Shown here: positions 19,808 to 30,000 of the stretch, piece after piece
Layout: each line of letters starts with the position of its first letter
Numbering within the stretch: position 1 is the stretch's first letter
Source of the DNA: Flavobacteriales bacterium
GTDB lineage: Bacteria; Bacteroidota; Bacteroidia; NS11-12g; UBA955
Direction of reading: 5' to 3'
Assembly (NCBI GenBank): GCA_947463435.1
Contig: CANHTS010000004.1
Location: 1 to 38,530 of the forward strand
DNA: 38,530 nt
The notes under the pieces: generated by a model
What the model was told of the DNA's origin: nothing
The model's database searches: none
Seen by the model: only the letters and a program-made list of their open reading frames with translations
Translations under genes and position numbers: made by a program

Positions 19808-20539
19808 TCAGGTGCCGCTGTCTCCGCGGCTGAACATGTGAATCAGCCTTTCCTTAATCGGTTTGCTGAGGCTGATCTTATCGCCGTTCTTGAGGATAAG
19901 TTCGCCGGTACCGTCAGGGAACTTGCGGATGCTGCGGAAGTATTCCTTATTGACCACGATCGATCGGTTGATCTTTACAAACTTGTTGCGCGGCAGCTGC
20001 TTCATGAAATACAACATGGTTTTGCTGGCCTGTATGTCTTCTGAAACGGTTTGCACGGTGCAGTAAGGGCCGTTGGCTAACAACTTGATAATTTCCACGT
20101 GCGGAACGAAGAAAAGCCGGTCCTGGCGGTTGATAATCAGGATACCAGGATTCAGCGAGTCTGTTTCTTCTTCCTCGTCTTGTGTAAGCTCTTCCCTTAC
20201 CCTTTTCATGACCGCGCTGAGGGCCGCAGGTGAAACAGGTTTAACGATATAGTCGAATACTTTGTGGCGAACTGCTTCTATACCGTGCTCAGCGCTGCCG
20301 CTTACCAGAATGGTTAAAGCATCGAAATCGGGCAATAGTTCGAGCATATCGAAGCCCGACATGTTCTGCATGTTCACATCCAGAAACACAACGTCGGGCG
20401 CATTCTCTGTGAGGTAGGCGATGGCCGGAGATTCTTCGGTGAAGTGGCGGATTTCAGTGAACTCGGGACAGTAATCCCGCACCAGTTTGTCGAGCAACTC
20501 TATCGCCAGGATATCGTCGTCAATGATTACTGCTTTCAT
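19808..20539 (-). CDS. LytTR-family response regulator
   Basis: MKAVIIDDDILAIELL; PDVVFLDVNMQNMSGFDMLE; VFDYIVKPV; LytTR: RLFFVPHVEIIKLLANGPYCTV...FVKINRSIVVNKEYFRSI. Confidence 0.95.
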   Translation of the reverse strand: MKAVIIDDDILAIELLDKLVRDYCPEFTEIRHFTEESPAIAYLTENAPDVVFLDVNMQNMSGFDMLELLPDFDALTILVSGSAEHGIEAVRHKVFDYIVKPVSPAALSAVMKRVREELTQDEEEETDSLNPGILIINRQDRLFFVPHVEIIKLLANGPYCTVQTVSEDIQASKTMLYFMKQLPRNKFVKINRSIVVNKEYFRSIRKFPDGTGELILKNGDKISLSKPIKERLIHMFSRGDSGT

Positions 20540-21903
20540 TTAGTTTTTCTTTTATTTAGATTGGGTGTTTGCGGTTGCAATGTAGGGATTCCCAAGATTA
20601 AACATACGCCTTTTGCCTGTGGATCAACTTCACTCCGGTTAATGATTTGAAAGGTGGATTTCGTTCCTGTCTTTTCACTCAAGAGCGCCATACGTTTCCG
20701 TGTGTTTCGCAAGCCAAAAGAGCTTTTATCGGAGAATATTTCCGGAAGTCCTTTCCCATTGTCGCAGATATTGACAACCAACAGCCCGTCTTCTTCCTTG
20801 AATTGAATGTCGATATGCGGAGACAATGTTAATCCATCACTAAACCCATGAATGATAGCATTCTCCACTCCCGGAAGGCAGATCATGCATGGAACCTGTA
20901 GATCAAGATTGGCTTTGAGCTGAATACTGTAGGCGAACTTCGGCCCGAATTGGAGCTTATTCAGTTCGAGGTAACGTTTCAATAATTCAATTTCCTCTTT
21001 CAAAGAATGGCTGCCACTTTCATCCAGTTGCAGTATGGAACGCAGGTAGGCCGAATATTCATGTACCAGTTCCATGGCAACTGTTGCATCGTGTTTCACG
21101 AGCGAGTGCTGAATACGGTTCAGTATATTGGCAAGGGTATGCGTATTAAGTTTAAATGCCAAGCTGAGCGATTCTTGTTCGCGCTGTTCACCGCGTGCCA
21201 TCTTCACTTCATCCAGCAACTTGTCGCGTACGATAACCGCATGCCGTAACCGCAATATGTCTCCTGATGTAAAGGCCATGAACTCAATGCTCAATGCCGG
21301 CAGCAGCAAATAGTGCACAACCATTTGGGTGTCAATGTGAAATGTCTTAGCAGCGAATTTGCTGCCAAAGGTGAACAATGCCGAAACAAGCAGAATGCCG
21401 GCACCCCATAAAAATATATGGATATAAGCAGGCAACGATTTGTTCAATATCCGAATGCGCAAAATAATATACAACATGGCGACACACATTGCGATAATCA
21501 TCATGCTCATCAGGCAAGTATTCAGGGTTAAATCGATAAGAAACGCAATAAGGCCAAGCCAACACAGAATGCGTAGCAATTGCCATGACACCTTGGATAT
21601 TCTTCTTTCGTAGAAATGCAAGTCCAGCCCATGGTGCATCAGCCTTGCGTACAACAAAAAGCTCCCAAGCGTGAGACCATTCGTTATAAGGTAATAATGT
21701 TGAGCACCAAACTGGCCAGCCTGGAATAGGCCAAGTGCCAGAATACTGTGAATAATGGTGAGGTTAAATAGCAGACGAAGGCCCGATGAGGAAATTCTGA
21801 ATGTTAAGTAATGAACCAGGCTTACAATGGACATCATAACCATCATGCCCAGCAGCAGGGTCTGAAGGCTTGTCAATTGAAACCAACCGGTGAACAGAAG
21901 CAT
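20536..21903 (-). CDS. LytS/YehU-type sensor histidine kinase with multiple TM segments and divergent H box
   Basis: Hydrophobic N-terminal half; LAFKLNTHTLANILNRI in the H-box position; CLPGVENAIIHGF N box; DNGKGLPEIF; FGLRNTRKRM. ATG at 21903 preferred over TTG 21942. ATGA overlap with the LytTR gene. Confidence 0.85.
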   Translation of the reverse strand: MLLFTGWFQLTSLQTLLLGMMVMMSIVSLVHYLTFRISSSGLRLLFNLTIIHSILALGLFQAGQFGAQHYYLITNGLTLGSFLLYARLMHHGLDLHFYERRISKVSWQLLRILCWLGLIAFLIDLTLNTCLMSMMIIAMCVAMLYIILRIRILNKSLPAYIHIFLWGAGILLVSALFTFGSKFAAKTFHIDTQMVVHYLLLPALSIEFMAFTSGDILRLRHAVIVRDKLLDEVKMARGEQREQESLSLAFKLNTHTLANILNRIQHSLVKHDATVAMELVHEYSAYLRSILQLDESGSHSLKEEIELLKRYLELNKLQFGPKFAYSIQLKANLDLQVPCMICLPGVENAIIHGFSDGLTLSPHIDIQFKEEDGLLVVNICDNGKGLPEIFSDKSSFGLRNTRKRMALLSEKTGTKSTFQIINRSEVDPQAKGVCLILGIPTLQPQTPNLNKRKTK

Positions 21904-22238
21904 CAGTTCCTTGAAATAATGGTGGGAGTTAATGGCACGCAAGTACTTGCTTTGGTGTATTTCTCTGCACGGAACAGAATTATCTCTTCACAATGGCTGC
22001 TCTTTTCGTTTTTTTGTTAGGCTTTTTGCGAGTTTGCCAGGTTTTTACGAAACTAAACGGTTTTTTGATTGAATTGACAAGCTTCGATTTCTTTTTGTTG
22101 GTATTTTTACCCAAATAGTACTTTGGGTTATCGAAAGCTTTAGGGGCGTTGCCCGAAAACCCATCGCATCCATCGTTTTCGATTTTAAAAGATTTACAGA
22201 ATTTTGTTTAAGGGGGCTTTTTTGAACTCTTGCAGGGT

Positions 22239-22604
22239 TCAGTCGATCCTGATCGATTCGCCGGTTACAAGAAGCGTGAATTCTTGCCCGCGATAGACAA
22301 TTTGACTCCCTGCCTTCTCGTCGTTCACTGCAAAAACAACGCGCTTTTGTACCTCTTTCGGCCAACTGAAAACCTGCTCCAGTTCATCGCCTTCCATGCA
22401 ATCTGCTTTGCGGATAATAATTCGGTCCGGAATCCGGAAACGGGCCTGTAACCTGATCCCATCCAAAGATCGATGGAAAGTCACGCAACTTTCCCTGGAC
22501 TCCATGTATAGCAGTTGCACAAATTCACAAGCCGCCTTTGCGTCAAGACAAAACACGGCAACGTGGAGTGTGCTTGAAACCGAATCTGCATGGCGTGCTA
22601 ACAT
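22239..22604 (-). CDS. Small hypothetical protein, possibly receiver-like and degenerate
   Basis: 121-aa ORF with plausible composition; PDRIIIRKADCMEGDELEQVF faintly resembles the receiver beta3/alpha3 region, with no obvious phosphoacceptor Asp. Confidence 0.4.
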   Translation of the reverse strand: MLARHADSVSSTLHVAVFCLDAKAACEFVQLLYMESRESCVTFHRSLDGIRLQARFRIPDRIIIRKADCMEGDELEQVFSWPKEVQKRVVFAVNDEKAGSQIVYRGQEFTLLVTGESIRID

Positions 22605-22811
22605 GGAATCAATGTTGGTTGTTGAATGGTCTGAATGCTTATCGCCGTAATACGGAGCATTGCATTCGTGAAACTCTGCTAAAAGTGTGATGACTGCGTG
22701 TTAAAATTGTTCGATTGACCATAATAATTCCTGTGGAGTATTTAAAATTTATCGAAATTGTACAATACGGGGCGGTAGGCAGCGCACTGTTTCACGCCAT
22801 AGCTTTGCAAC

Positions 22812-23333
22812 ATGTCTGAATTGCTCGATGCCATGATGCGCATCAAGGCTTTCGCCTTTGATATCGACGGCGTGTTGACTTCCGGGTCGGTGCTGGTTAC
22901 CGAAGAAGGTTATATGCTGCGCAGCGTGCATATCAAAGATGGTTATGCCCTCCAGCATGCCGTAAAATGCGGTTATCCGGTTGCCATTATCTCCGGAGGG
23001 AAAAGCGAAGGCATGCGTTCGCGCTTCGCCGGCCTTGGCATCACCGATATCTGGCTCGGCCAGGCGCACAAGACCGATGCCTTCAGCGCCTTCTTGCAAA
23101 AACATGGTCTTGATCCGCAAGATGTGCTCTATATGGGCGACGACATGCCCGATTTGCCACTGCTGCAGTTGGCAGGAATAGCTGCCTGTCCGGCCGATGC
23201 CGCCACCGATATCCGGTCCGTTTGCGCCTGGATTGCGGCGGCTGCAGGCGGTCAAGGCTGTGCCCGTGAAGTCATTGAGAAAATATTGAAACTGCAACAG
23301 ACCTGGTGGAATGGCGAAAGCCATCGTTGGTGA
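22812..23333 (+). CDS. kdsC: 3-deoxy-D-manno-octulosonate 8-phosphate phosphatase (HAD superfamily)
   Basis: IKAFAFDIDGVLTSGSVLVTEEGYMLRSVHIKDGYALQHAVKCGYPVAIISGG...; YMGDDMPDLPLLQLAGIAACPADAATDI. Alternative starts at 22833 or 22836. Confidence 0.92.
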   Translation: MSELLDAMMRIKAFAFDIDGVLTSGSVLVTEEGYMLRSVHIKDGYALQHAVKCGYPVAIISGGKSEGMRSRFAGLGITDIWLGQAHKTDAFSAFLQKHGLDPQDVLYMGDDMPDLPLLQLAGIAACPADAATDIRSVCAWIAAAAGGQGCAREVIEKILKLQQTWWNGESHRW

Positions 23334-23336
23334 ACG

Positions 23337-23366
23337 TTGCCTTTTCTGTCCGATTGTCTATTTTTG
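23337..23366 (+). promoter_or_regulatory. Bacteroidota-type promoter (TTG-N19-TATTTTTG) upstream of the alpha/beta hydrolase operon
   Basis: TTG at 23337-23339, 19-nt spacer, TATTTTTG at 23359-23366; ATG at 23377. Confidence 0.6.
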
Positions 23367-23376
23367 ACCTGTACCT

Positions 23377-24153
23377 ATGAACGTCAACGTCAGGGAGGAA
23401 AACGGCTTCCGTTTTATTGAAGAAGGAGAAGGTGAACCTATCGTTTTGTTGCATGGCCTCTTCGGGGCCCTCAGCAATTGGAACGATGTACTGAACCATT
23501 TTAAAGGCCGGTATAAGGTGCTCATTCCCCTTATGCCGATTTATTCCATGCCCATCATCCACCTGGGTGTGAAAGGTCTCGCCGGCTTTATCCACGATTT
23601 TATCAGCTGGAAAGGCTACGACAAAGTAACCCTCCTGGGCAATAGCCTGGGTGGTCATGTTGCGCTGGTCTATGTTACCCTGCATCCTGAAAAAGTCAAA
23701 GCCATGATCCTTACCGGAAGCTCCGGGCTGTACGAAAAGGCATTTGGGGATACCTTCCCCAAGCGTGGCGACCGCGAATACATCCGACAGAAAGTTTCGC
23801 TTACTTTCTTTGATCCGGCAGTTGCGACCGATGAATTGGTGGATGAAGTGCTCGAAACCACCAGCGACCGCGCCAAGGTATTGCGCATCCTGACCATGGC
23901 CAAAAGCGCCATTCGACACAATATGCGGAAGGATATTCCAAACATTCAGTGCCCGGTTTGCCTCATCTGGGGCAAACAGGATGGCATCACACCGCCAAAC
24001 GTAGCCGAGGAGTTTCACGAACTGCTGCCCGACAGCGAATTGCACTGGATCGATCAATGTGCCCACGCGCCGATGATGGAGAAGCCGCTGGAATTCAATA
24101 TGCTCCTCGATGGTTTTCTGATGCGCCTGCATGAACGGGGTATCCTCGCATGA
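23377..24153 (+). CDS. Alpha/beta hydrolase
   Basis: EPIVLLHGLFGALSNW; nucleophile elbow LLGNSLGGHVAL; LIWGKQDGITPP; catalytic His region DQCAHAPMMEKP. Confidence 0.93.
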   Translation: MNVNVREENGFRFIEEGEGEPIVLLHGLFGALSNWNDVLNHFKGRYKVLIPLMPIYSMPIIHLGVKGLAGFIHDFISWKGYDKVTLLGNSLGGHVALVYVTLHPEKVKAMILTGSSGLYEKAFGDTFPKRGDREYIRQKVSLTFFDPAVATDELVDEVLETTSDRAKVLRILTMAKSAIRHNMRKDIPNIQCPVCLIWGKQDGITPPNVAEEFHELLPDSELHWIDQCAHAPMMEKPLEFNMLLDGFLMRLHERGILA

Positions 24154-24809
24154 ACGCAGGTGAACTGATATCGCCAACCTTGTCGGCCCTGCGCCGCACC
24201 GATACCGTGGAAGCGGCACTTGAACTGATGAATTCGCTCGGGGTTGGAGAACTGGCCGTCACCGAACAGCAACAATTGCTCGGGTATGCTCCGGCAGCGA
24301 AAATCTGGGCGGAAGACCCTGATGCCACCCTCAACCAGGTGCTCGAATTTCCGCTCTATCCGCTGCAGGCGCGCGCAGACCAGCACCTCTACGAGATCGT
24401 GCCCATGTTCGCCGCGCTGCAGTCTACCGTACTCGCCGTTTGCGCCGCCGACGGCCGCTACCTGGGTATGATTGACCTGCGTCAGCTCAATGCACTCATC
24501 GGAAGCACGCTTACATATAAAGGCGTTGGTGCTATCATCGAGCTGGAGTTGGCTCCCCGCGATTTTTCACCCGCTGAATTGATGCGATTGGTGGAGTTGA
24601 ACGGCGCCAAAGTAGTGGGAATGGTGGTGAACGACAGCAACGACGACCAATTGCTCGTGCACCTGAAACTGAATACCACCGTCCTCAAAGCCATCCTCGC
24701 AACCTTTGAGCGCTACGGATATCAAGTAGTCGCAGCCCACCTGCGCGAAGACACTACCCAGGGCGACGACGAGCGCTTTCGTTCGTACCTGAAATTCCTG
24801 GACATCTGA
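24150..24809 (+). CDS. CBS-domain protein with C-terminal ACT-like region
   Basis: MNAGELISPTLSALRRTDTVEAALELMNSLGVGELAVTE...; ATGA overlap (24150-24153) with the upstream hydrolase. Confidence 0.85.
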   Translation: MNAGELISPTLSALRRTDTVEAALELMNSLGVGELAVTEQQQLLGYAPAAKIWAEDPDATLNQVLEFPLYPLQARADQHLYEIVPMFAALQSTVLAVCAADGRYLGMIDLRQLNALIGSTLTYKGVGAIIELELAPRDFSPAELMRLVELNGAKVVGMVVNDSNDDQLLVHLKLNTTVLKAILATFERYGYQVVAAHLREDTTQGDDERFRSYLKFLDI

Positions 24810-26179
24810 AACAGCTGCTCCTTATCGGCTGTCTACTCTGTTTCGCTCCAGCGCTCTTTGGGCAAGACAGTCTTCCGGTCAACCATATTCACATCCGCGG
24901 CAACCGCATCACCAAGAGTCCGGTTATTCTGCGCGAACTGACGCTGCAGCCCGGCATGCGATTCGATTCTGCAAGACTTGCTGCCACCATTGCAGAAAGC
25001 CGCAACCGCCTGATCAATCTCGGCATCTTTAATGAAGTTAACCTGTCGCATCGCCTGGATACCCTGCACGTTGACATCCGCGACCGTCTGCCGGTTTTTG
25101 GATACCCACGATTTGCCCTCGCCGACCGCAACTTCCGGCAATGGTGGGAAACCCGCGATTTCTCCCGGACTGTTTACGGTATCTGGGGCTTGTGGCGCAA
25201 TGTAGGAGGCTGGAATCACCGCCTTACGTTGCAGCTACTCCACGGCTATACCGAATGGGCTGACCTCAGTTACCGCGTGCCTTTCCGCCGGCAAGACAAA
25301 AGCTGGTCGTGGACAGCCCGCGCACAGTTCACGGCCAACCACGAAGTGTGGTACAAAACCGAGAACAACCGCCTGCAATTTCTCAATGTAGACCGCAACT
25401 GGGGTCAGGTGCAATGGAACGGCGGTCTGACCCTGGCATACCGCCCGACGTTTTATACCTGGCTGGAAGCAGAACCGGCCTGGCAACATTTTCGGGTTTC
25501 GGATACCGTTGTTTCCAACGGCGGCAATCCGCGCTATTTGCAAAATGGCAATACCCGCCAGAATGCGTCGTGGCTGGCGCTGCGCCTGGTACGCGACAAG
25601 CGCATCCGCCGCGATTACCCTGTTAACGGCAGTTTGCTGCGCCTGGAATTGCGGCCGATGCGGATCAGTACTCCGGCTTCTGAAGCAACTGCCCATCTGT
25701 GGCTTTCCGCCCGCTATTCCGTTTATAAACCCCTGGCCGGCGGCGTCTGGGCCTTCGGGGCTTACAGCCGTTATGCAACCGGTGCTCTGCCTTATACCTA
25801 TGGACGGGTTATGGGCTACGGATCCGACTATGTGCGCGGCTACGAAGCTTATGTAGCCGATGGCAATGGATATGCGCTTTTCAAAACCGCCTGGCGCTAT
25901 CCCTTGTGGTTCGATCACCATGTGCGTCCGGAGAAAATCGTTCCCAATAAATTGTTGCGCGATGTGCCGGTCAGTGTCTGGCTGAACGTTTTCGCCGATG
26001 CGGGTCGCGTGGTGCAACCCACCTTGATGCCCGGAAATGAAATGGCCCGGAACTGGATGCATGGCCTGGGCCTGGGTCTCGATGTCTTGGCCTTTTACGA
26101 CCGGATGGTTAGATTTGAAGTGAGTCTGGGTGCCTGGAACAAACCTTCCGGCAACCTCAGTTTTATCAACGCTTTCTGA
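24806..26179 (+). CDS. Omp85/BamA-TamA-like outer membrane protein (signal peptide, single POTRA, beta-barrel), probable CTG start
   Basis: The frame extends upstream of the track ATG (24956): LKQLLLIGCLLCFAPALFGQDSLPVNHIHIRGNRITKSPVILRELTLQPGMRFD. This is a signal peptide plus the start of a POTRA. Barrel contains SDYVRGYEAYVADGNGYALFKTAWRYPL. Confidence 0.85.
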   Translation: MKQLLLIGCLLCFAPALFGQDSLPVNHIHIRGNRITKSPVILRELTLQPGMRFDSARLAATIAESRNRLINLGIFNEVNLSHRLDTLHVDIRDRLPVFGYPRFALADRNFRQWWETRDFSRTVYGIWGLWRNVGGWNHRLTLQLLHGYTEWADLSYRVPFRRQDKSWSWTARAQFTANHEVWYKTENNRLQFLNVDRNWGQVQWNGGLTLAYRPTFYTWLEAEPAWQHFRVSDTVVSNGGNPRYLQNGNTRQNASWLALRLVRDKRIRRDYPVNGSLLRLELRPMRISTPASEATAHLWLSARYSVYKPLAGGVWAFGAYSRYATGALPYTYGRVMGYGSDYVRGYEAYVADGNGYALFKTAWRYPLWFDHHVRPEKIVPNKLLRDVPVSVWLNVFADAGRVVQPTLMPGNEMARNWMHGLGLGLDVLAFYDRMVRFEVSLGAWNKPSGNLSFINAF

Positions 26180-26198
26180 AGCACTTAATGTTATCCTA

Positions 26199-27077
26199 TT
26201 GAAACTCGCCCTATACGCCAAAACCTTTCACCAGCCACAGCACCTTGAAGCATTTGTAAAGGTGGCCACTGCTGCCAAAGCGCTCGGTTGCAGGCTTTTT
26301 GCCCCGGGCAGCATGGAACAAAGTCTGGCCGCCATGAGCCGTTACGGTCTCGATTTTGAACTCTTTGAGCATGCCGATGCCGACCATAAACCATTCGATA
26401 TGCTCTTGAGCATCGGTGGCGACGGAACCATTCTCGATACCGTTTCATTGGTGCGCGATTCCGGTATTCCGGTTTTGGGTATCAATACCGGCCGTCTGGG
26501 TTTTCTCGCAGCGCTCGGCGATGACGACGTGCAGAGTTCGCTCGAAGGCCTGATGAAAGGCAATTACAGCATCGACGAGCGGGTATTGCTCCAATGCGAA
26601 TCGTCTGAACCGCTTTTTGACTACAATGTCGGGCTGAACGACTTCGTGCTCCACAAGCGCGAAAGCAGCAGCATGATCGTAATCAATGCGTACCTCAACG
26701 GCGAATTCATGAATACCTATTGGGCCGACGGACTGATCATCTCCACGCCTACAGGCTCTACCGGTTACAGCCTGGCTTGTGGTGGCCCGATCATTTTCCC
26801 GCGCTCCGGCAACTTCGTCATCACACCCATAGCCCCGCATAACCTAAACGTAAGGCCGGTGGTGGTGCGGGATGAATATGTCATCTCCTTCGAGCTTGAA
26901 GGCCGCGCCAGCAGCTACATGGCCAGCCTTGATGCGCGCAGCATTGCCATCCCGCCCGGCATGCAGATTGCCATCCGCAAGGCCGATCATCGCTTCCGGC
27001 TCGTCCGCCCCGAAGGCCACAATTTCCTGGACACCCTGCGCAGCAAGCTGAACTGGGGGCTGGACAGGAGGAATTGA
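26199..27077 (+). CDS. nadK: NAD kinase
   Basis: SIGGDGTILDTVSLVRDSGIPVLGINTGRLGFLAAL; DGLIISTPTGSTGYSLACGGPI. TTG start at 26199 (MKLALYAKTF) favoured over the track start 26130, which lies inside the preceding gene. Confidence 0.95.
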   Translation: MKLALYAKTFHQPQHLEAFVKVATAAKALGCRLFAPGSMEQSLAAMSRYGLDFELFEHADADHKPFDMLLSIGGDGTILDTVSLVRDSGIPVLGINTGRLGFLAALGDDDVQSSLEGLMKGNYSIDERVLLQCESSEPLFDYNVGLNDFVLHKRESSSMIVINAYLNGEFMNTYWADGLIISTPTGSTGYSLACGGPIIFPRSGNFVITPIAPHNLNVRPVVVRDEYVISFELEGRASSYMASLDARSIAIPPGMQIAIRKADHRFRLVRPEGHNFLDTLRSKLNWGLDRRN

Positions 27078-27089
27078 GATTAGCTGCGC

Positions 27090-30000
27090 TTATAACATGA
27101 GCGACAGATTTGCGGCATCTGTTGCGCTGAAAGTAGTTAAGACCTGCCTGTCGTAGCGATGCGGAATATTGGCTGTTGCATCGCCATGACTCAGAATCCG
27201 GTCTAGTTCCAACCTGAAGTTGAACCCTGAAAGCGTTTCCGGCGTAAAGGCAATCGGACTGTTAAACAAGACCAACACGCGGCTTGAATCCGGCTTCCAG
27301 ATAATATTGGATGCCAGGATCGAGGATTGCGTGGCGCTCAATAACCGCAGGACACGATTGATGCGGAATCGGCCCAGTTGGGTGCTTCGCCCATGCCTGG
27401 TGATGGCGGGAGTAGCGGCGTCCATGTAGTCGGCAAAGTGAATCCACAGACCCAACAGACGGTTGCTGCCGCTTTCCTTTATCAATTGAGGTTGTGCTGT
27501 GGCAGGCGGTGGCAACAGCAATAGTTCCGGTTGTACGGCATCCATCAGGTTCCGGAATCGGAGTTCTGCATTGGACTGTTGTTGTGCCAGGCGGCCGCGT
27601 ACGGCATCGATGGCTTCAGTACCTGTCAAGCCCCCGGGCTGTTTTGCTTCCTTGAATTCTGCGTCTTTTTCAATTTCCCACAAATCCTGCTCAAGTATCC
27701 GGTAATCCCGGAAGCCGTTCATGGCATCGGTGATCAGGGTCGAAGCAGGTATGCGCCCCTCGGTCAGCTGCATTTTTAAAGGTGCAGCGCAAAGTTCCGC
27801 CAGGTTTCTGTTGCGGTTTGCTGTGAATGGGATTTCTATGGATGCGGCTCTGCGCAGGCTGATATTGCTGATAGTATAACCTTGGTTCTGGGTTATACTG
27901 ATAATCCCCGCGCCTCCCGACCATCCTTTGATGCGGTCTGGCAGCAGGGGCGGGATTTTTAGCATCCAGTTGTTGCTGCTCAGCACTTGCAATACTTCGG
28001 TTCTGGTAACGGTAACAGCGTTGGTGCCTACCGTTTTGATTCTTCCGCGCATCGCCAGCCGTTCACCGCTGAAAATATCTACATTGGCATTGAGGGCCCA
28101 GCCTTCCGGAACCAAAACGGTGCTTGCCGTCGTGCTTCCGAGGATCGTAAAGGCGAAATCGCCGAGTGCACTGGTAAGTTGATTGCTGCTGAACAACTTC
28201 CCGCAGCACAAATCCAATAACCAAATGCGTGTGTAGTTCACATGCAGTTCCAGCCGTCCGGCAAAGCAAATTACCCGGATGCGGTTTTTTTGGTCAGCGC
28301 CTGTCTTGAACAAGTCGAACTGCAGATTCGAGCTCAGGGTTCGGCGGAATGTTGTCGCGCCATTTTCGATCAGGCGCAGTTCGGAGCCATTGAGCGTGGT
28401 CTTGGTTACATTGGCGGCTGTTGCTACTGTGTTCCAGCGCAGGATCAGCTCCAGCCGGTTATTGCCGCTCTCCAGCAGGCGGATGGTAAAGTAGTTCGGG
28501 CCAAAACTCTTCGGAACAAAGTCAAATGCCAGGTCTATATCGCTGAGATCCTGCCGCTTCGACGATACCATCAAGTCGGGTTTGTTCCCGCCAATTTCCA
28601 ATCCGGTGTGCCGGTTTGGGCCCAATCCGGTACCGATGTTTATGCCGTCTGAGCAATTGAAACGGTGGCGTACTTCGTCGACACTGCCTGAGCCGGTAGC
28701 TGCCAATTCTTCCCCACCTGAGCCACCGCCAACCAGCAGTGTATATGCTTTTCCGGGTTCCATTCCCACCCGTTGCGTCTGGATATCCAGCGACATATCC
28801 CGCGGCAATCCAAGGCTTTTTCCACGCCGCTGTAATTCAGCCTCCCAATTGGCCTCATCAGGAAAGAAGGTAGTATTGCTCTGCAATGAAAAGCTGCAGG
28901 GCAGATGCCAACTTTCGCCGTCTTTGCCCCGCAGCGCCGTTGACAGGCCGTATTCCGGTGCGCCAATTCCGTTGTGTAAAAGCTGAATGTAATTGCGTTT
29001 GAAGCGCAAGGTAGACCGTGTATTATTCAAAACACCCATGCTGCCTTTTTCAGGATATGAATGCTTCACGTATGCCTCGAGGTTTGCTGGCGGTCCTTCC
29101 GTTTGAAAATAAGCTACCTGGGTATAGTTTTCTTCCTTCGTCTCTGTAGTCCCGCTCAGACCCAGCGCCTGCTTGTACAACAAATAGAGCTTGCGGTTGC
29201 TGTAGACACGTGCGCGCTGCCTGGTTGTGATTTCAATTTTGTAATAGCTGCCAGGCTTCAAGTTGCGGGTCGTTTCCGGTGAAACAGGTAACGCAATGTT
29301 GGCGTAACCCGGGTTGATTACCGGCTGGATATCGTCGTAAACCGGACAGACACGGGCTATTTCAATGAACGAGGCCCGTAGCGTGATCTGTTGAAACGGC
29401 TGTGTGGAGGCCAGGCTGAAAACCGTTCCTTCGGCATTTTGTGCCTTTATGCCGGGCGTGGTGGCAAAGCAGAGATAGTGAAAGTCAGGGTTGGCAAGGC
29501 CGGGTTGGCTTCCCTTGGGATAATTGCCCTTGTCGTCAGGTGCCGGTATTTGGCAAAAATCGGCGTCGAGGAATGCTGCACTGCTGCACAAGGTCAAATC
29601 GATGCGTTTGACCGGCCGATCGAATGCGAGGGTGATGGTTTCCGTGCCGCGCAAGCATGCATCGCGCACCTCAAATCGTTGCGGGGAGTAAACGTGCATG
29701 CCTGCATACGACCAACCGGACCCACCGATAAAACTCAGCGGGGTTTCCGTATTAAATGCAATGCAAGGGTCTTCTGCTGCAGGCAGCAATGGTCCGAATA
29801 AAAAGTTACTGTGTTCATTCAATTGGCGGCGGCTCAAGTGTTCTGCTTTGGCGGCCGTTGAACCGAATAATCCACCCAGGGTTTCCATGCTGTGCATCGT
29901 CATGGCAACCGGATTGGGTGTGTGAAGCTGTAACTTTTTATACGGTGGTCTGCCGGCCATCGCAGGGTCACTTTCCAGCAGCCATGACCCGATCAATTGC

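Noticed and set aside
23272-24219. 315-aa minus-strand ORF opposite the alpha/beta hydrolase
   Set aside because: Shadow ORF of a confidently identified gene.
25235-26221. 328-aa minus-strand ORF opposite the Omp85-like gene
   Set aside because: Antisense to a gene with signal peptide, POTRA and barrel motifs; no coherent protein features.
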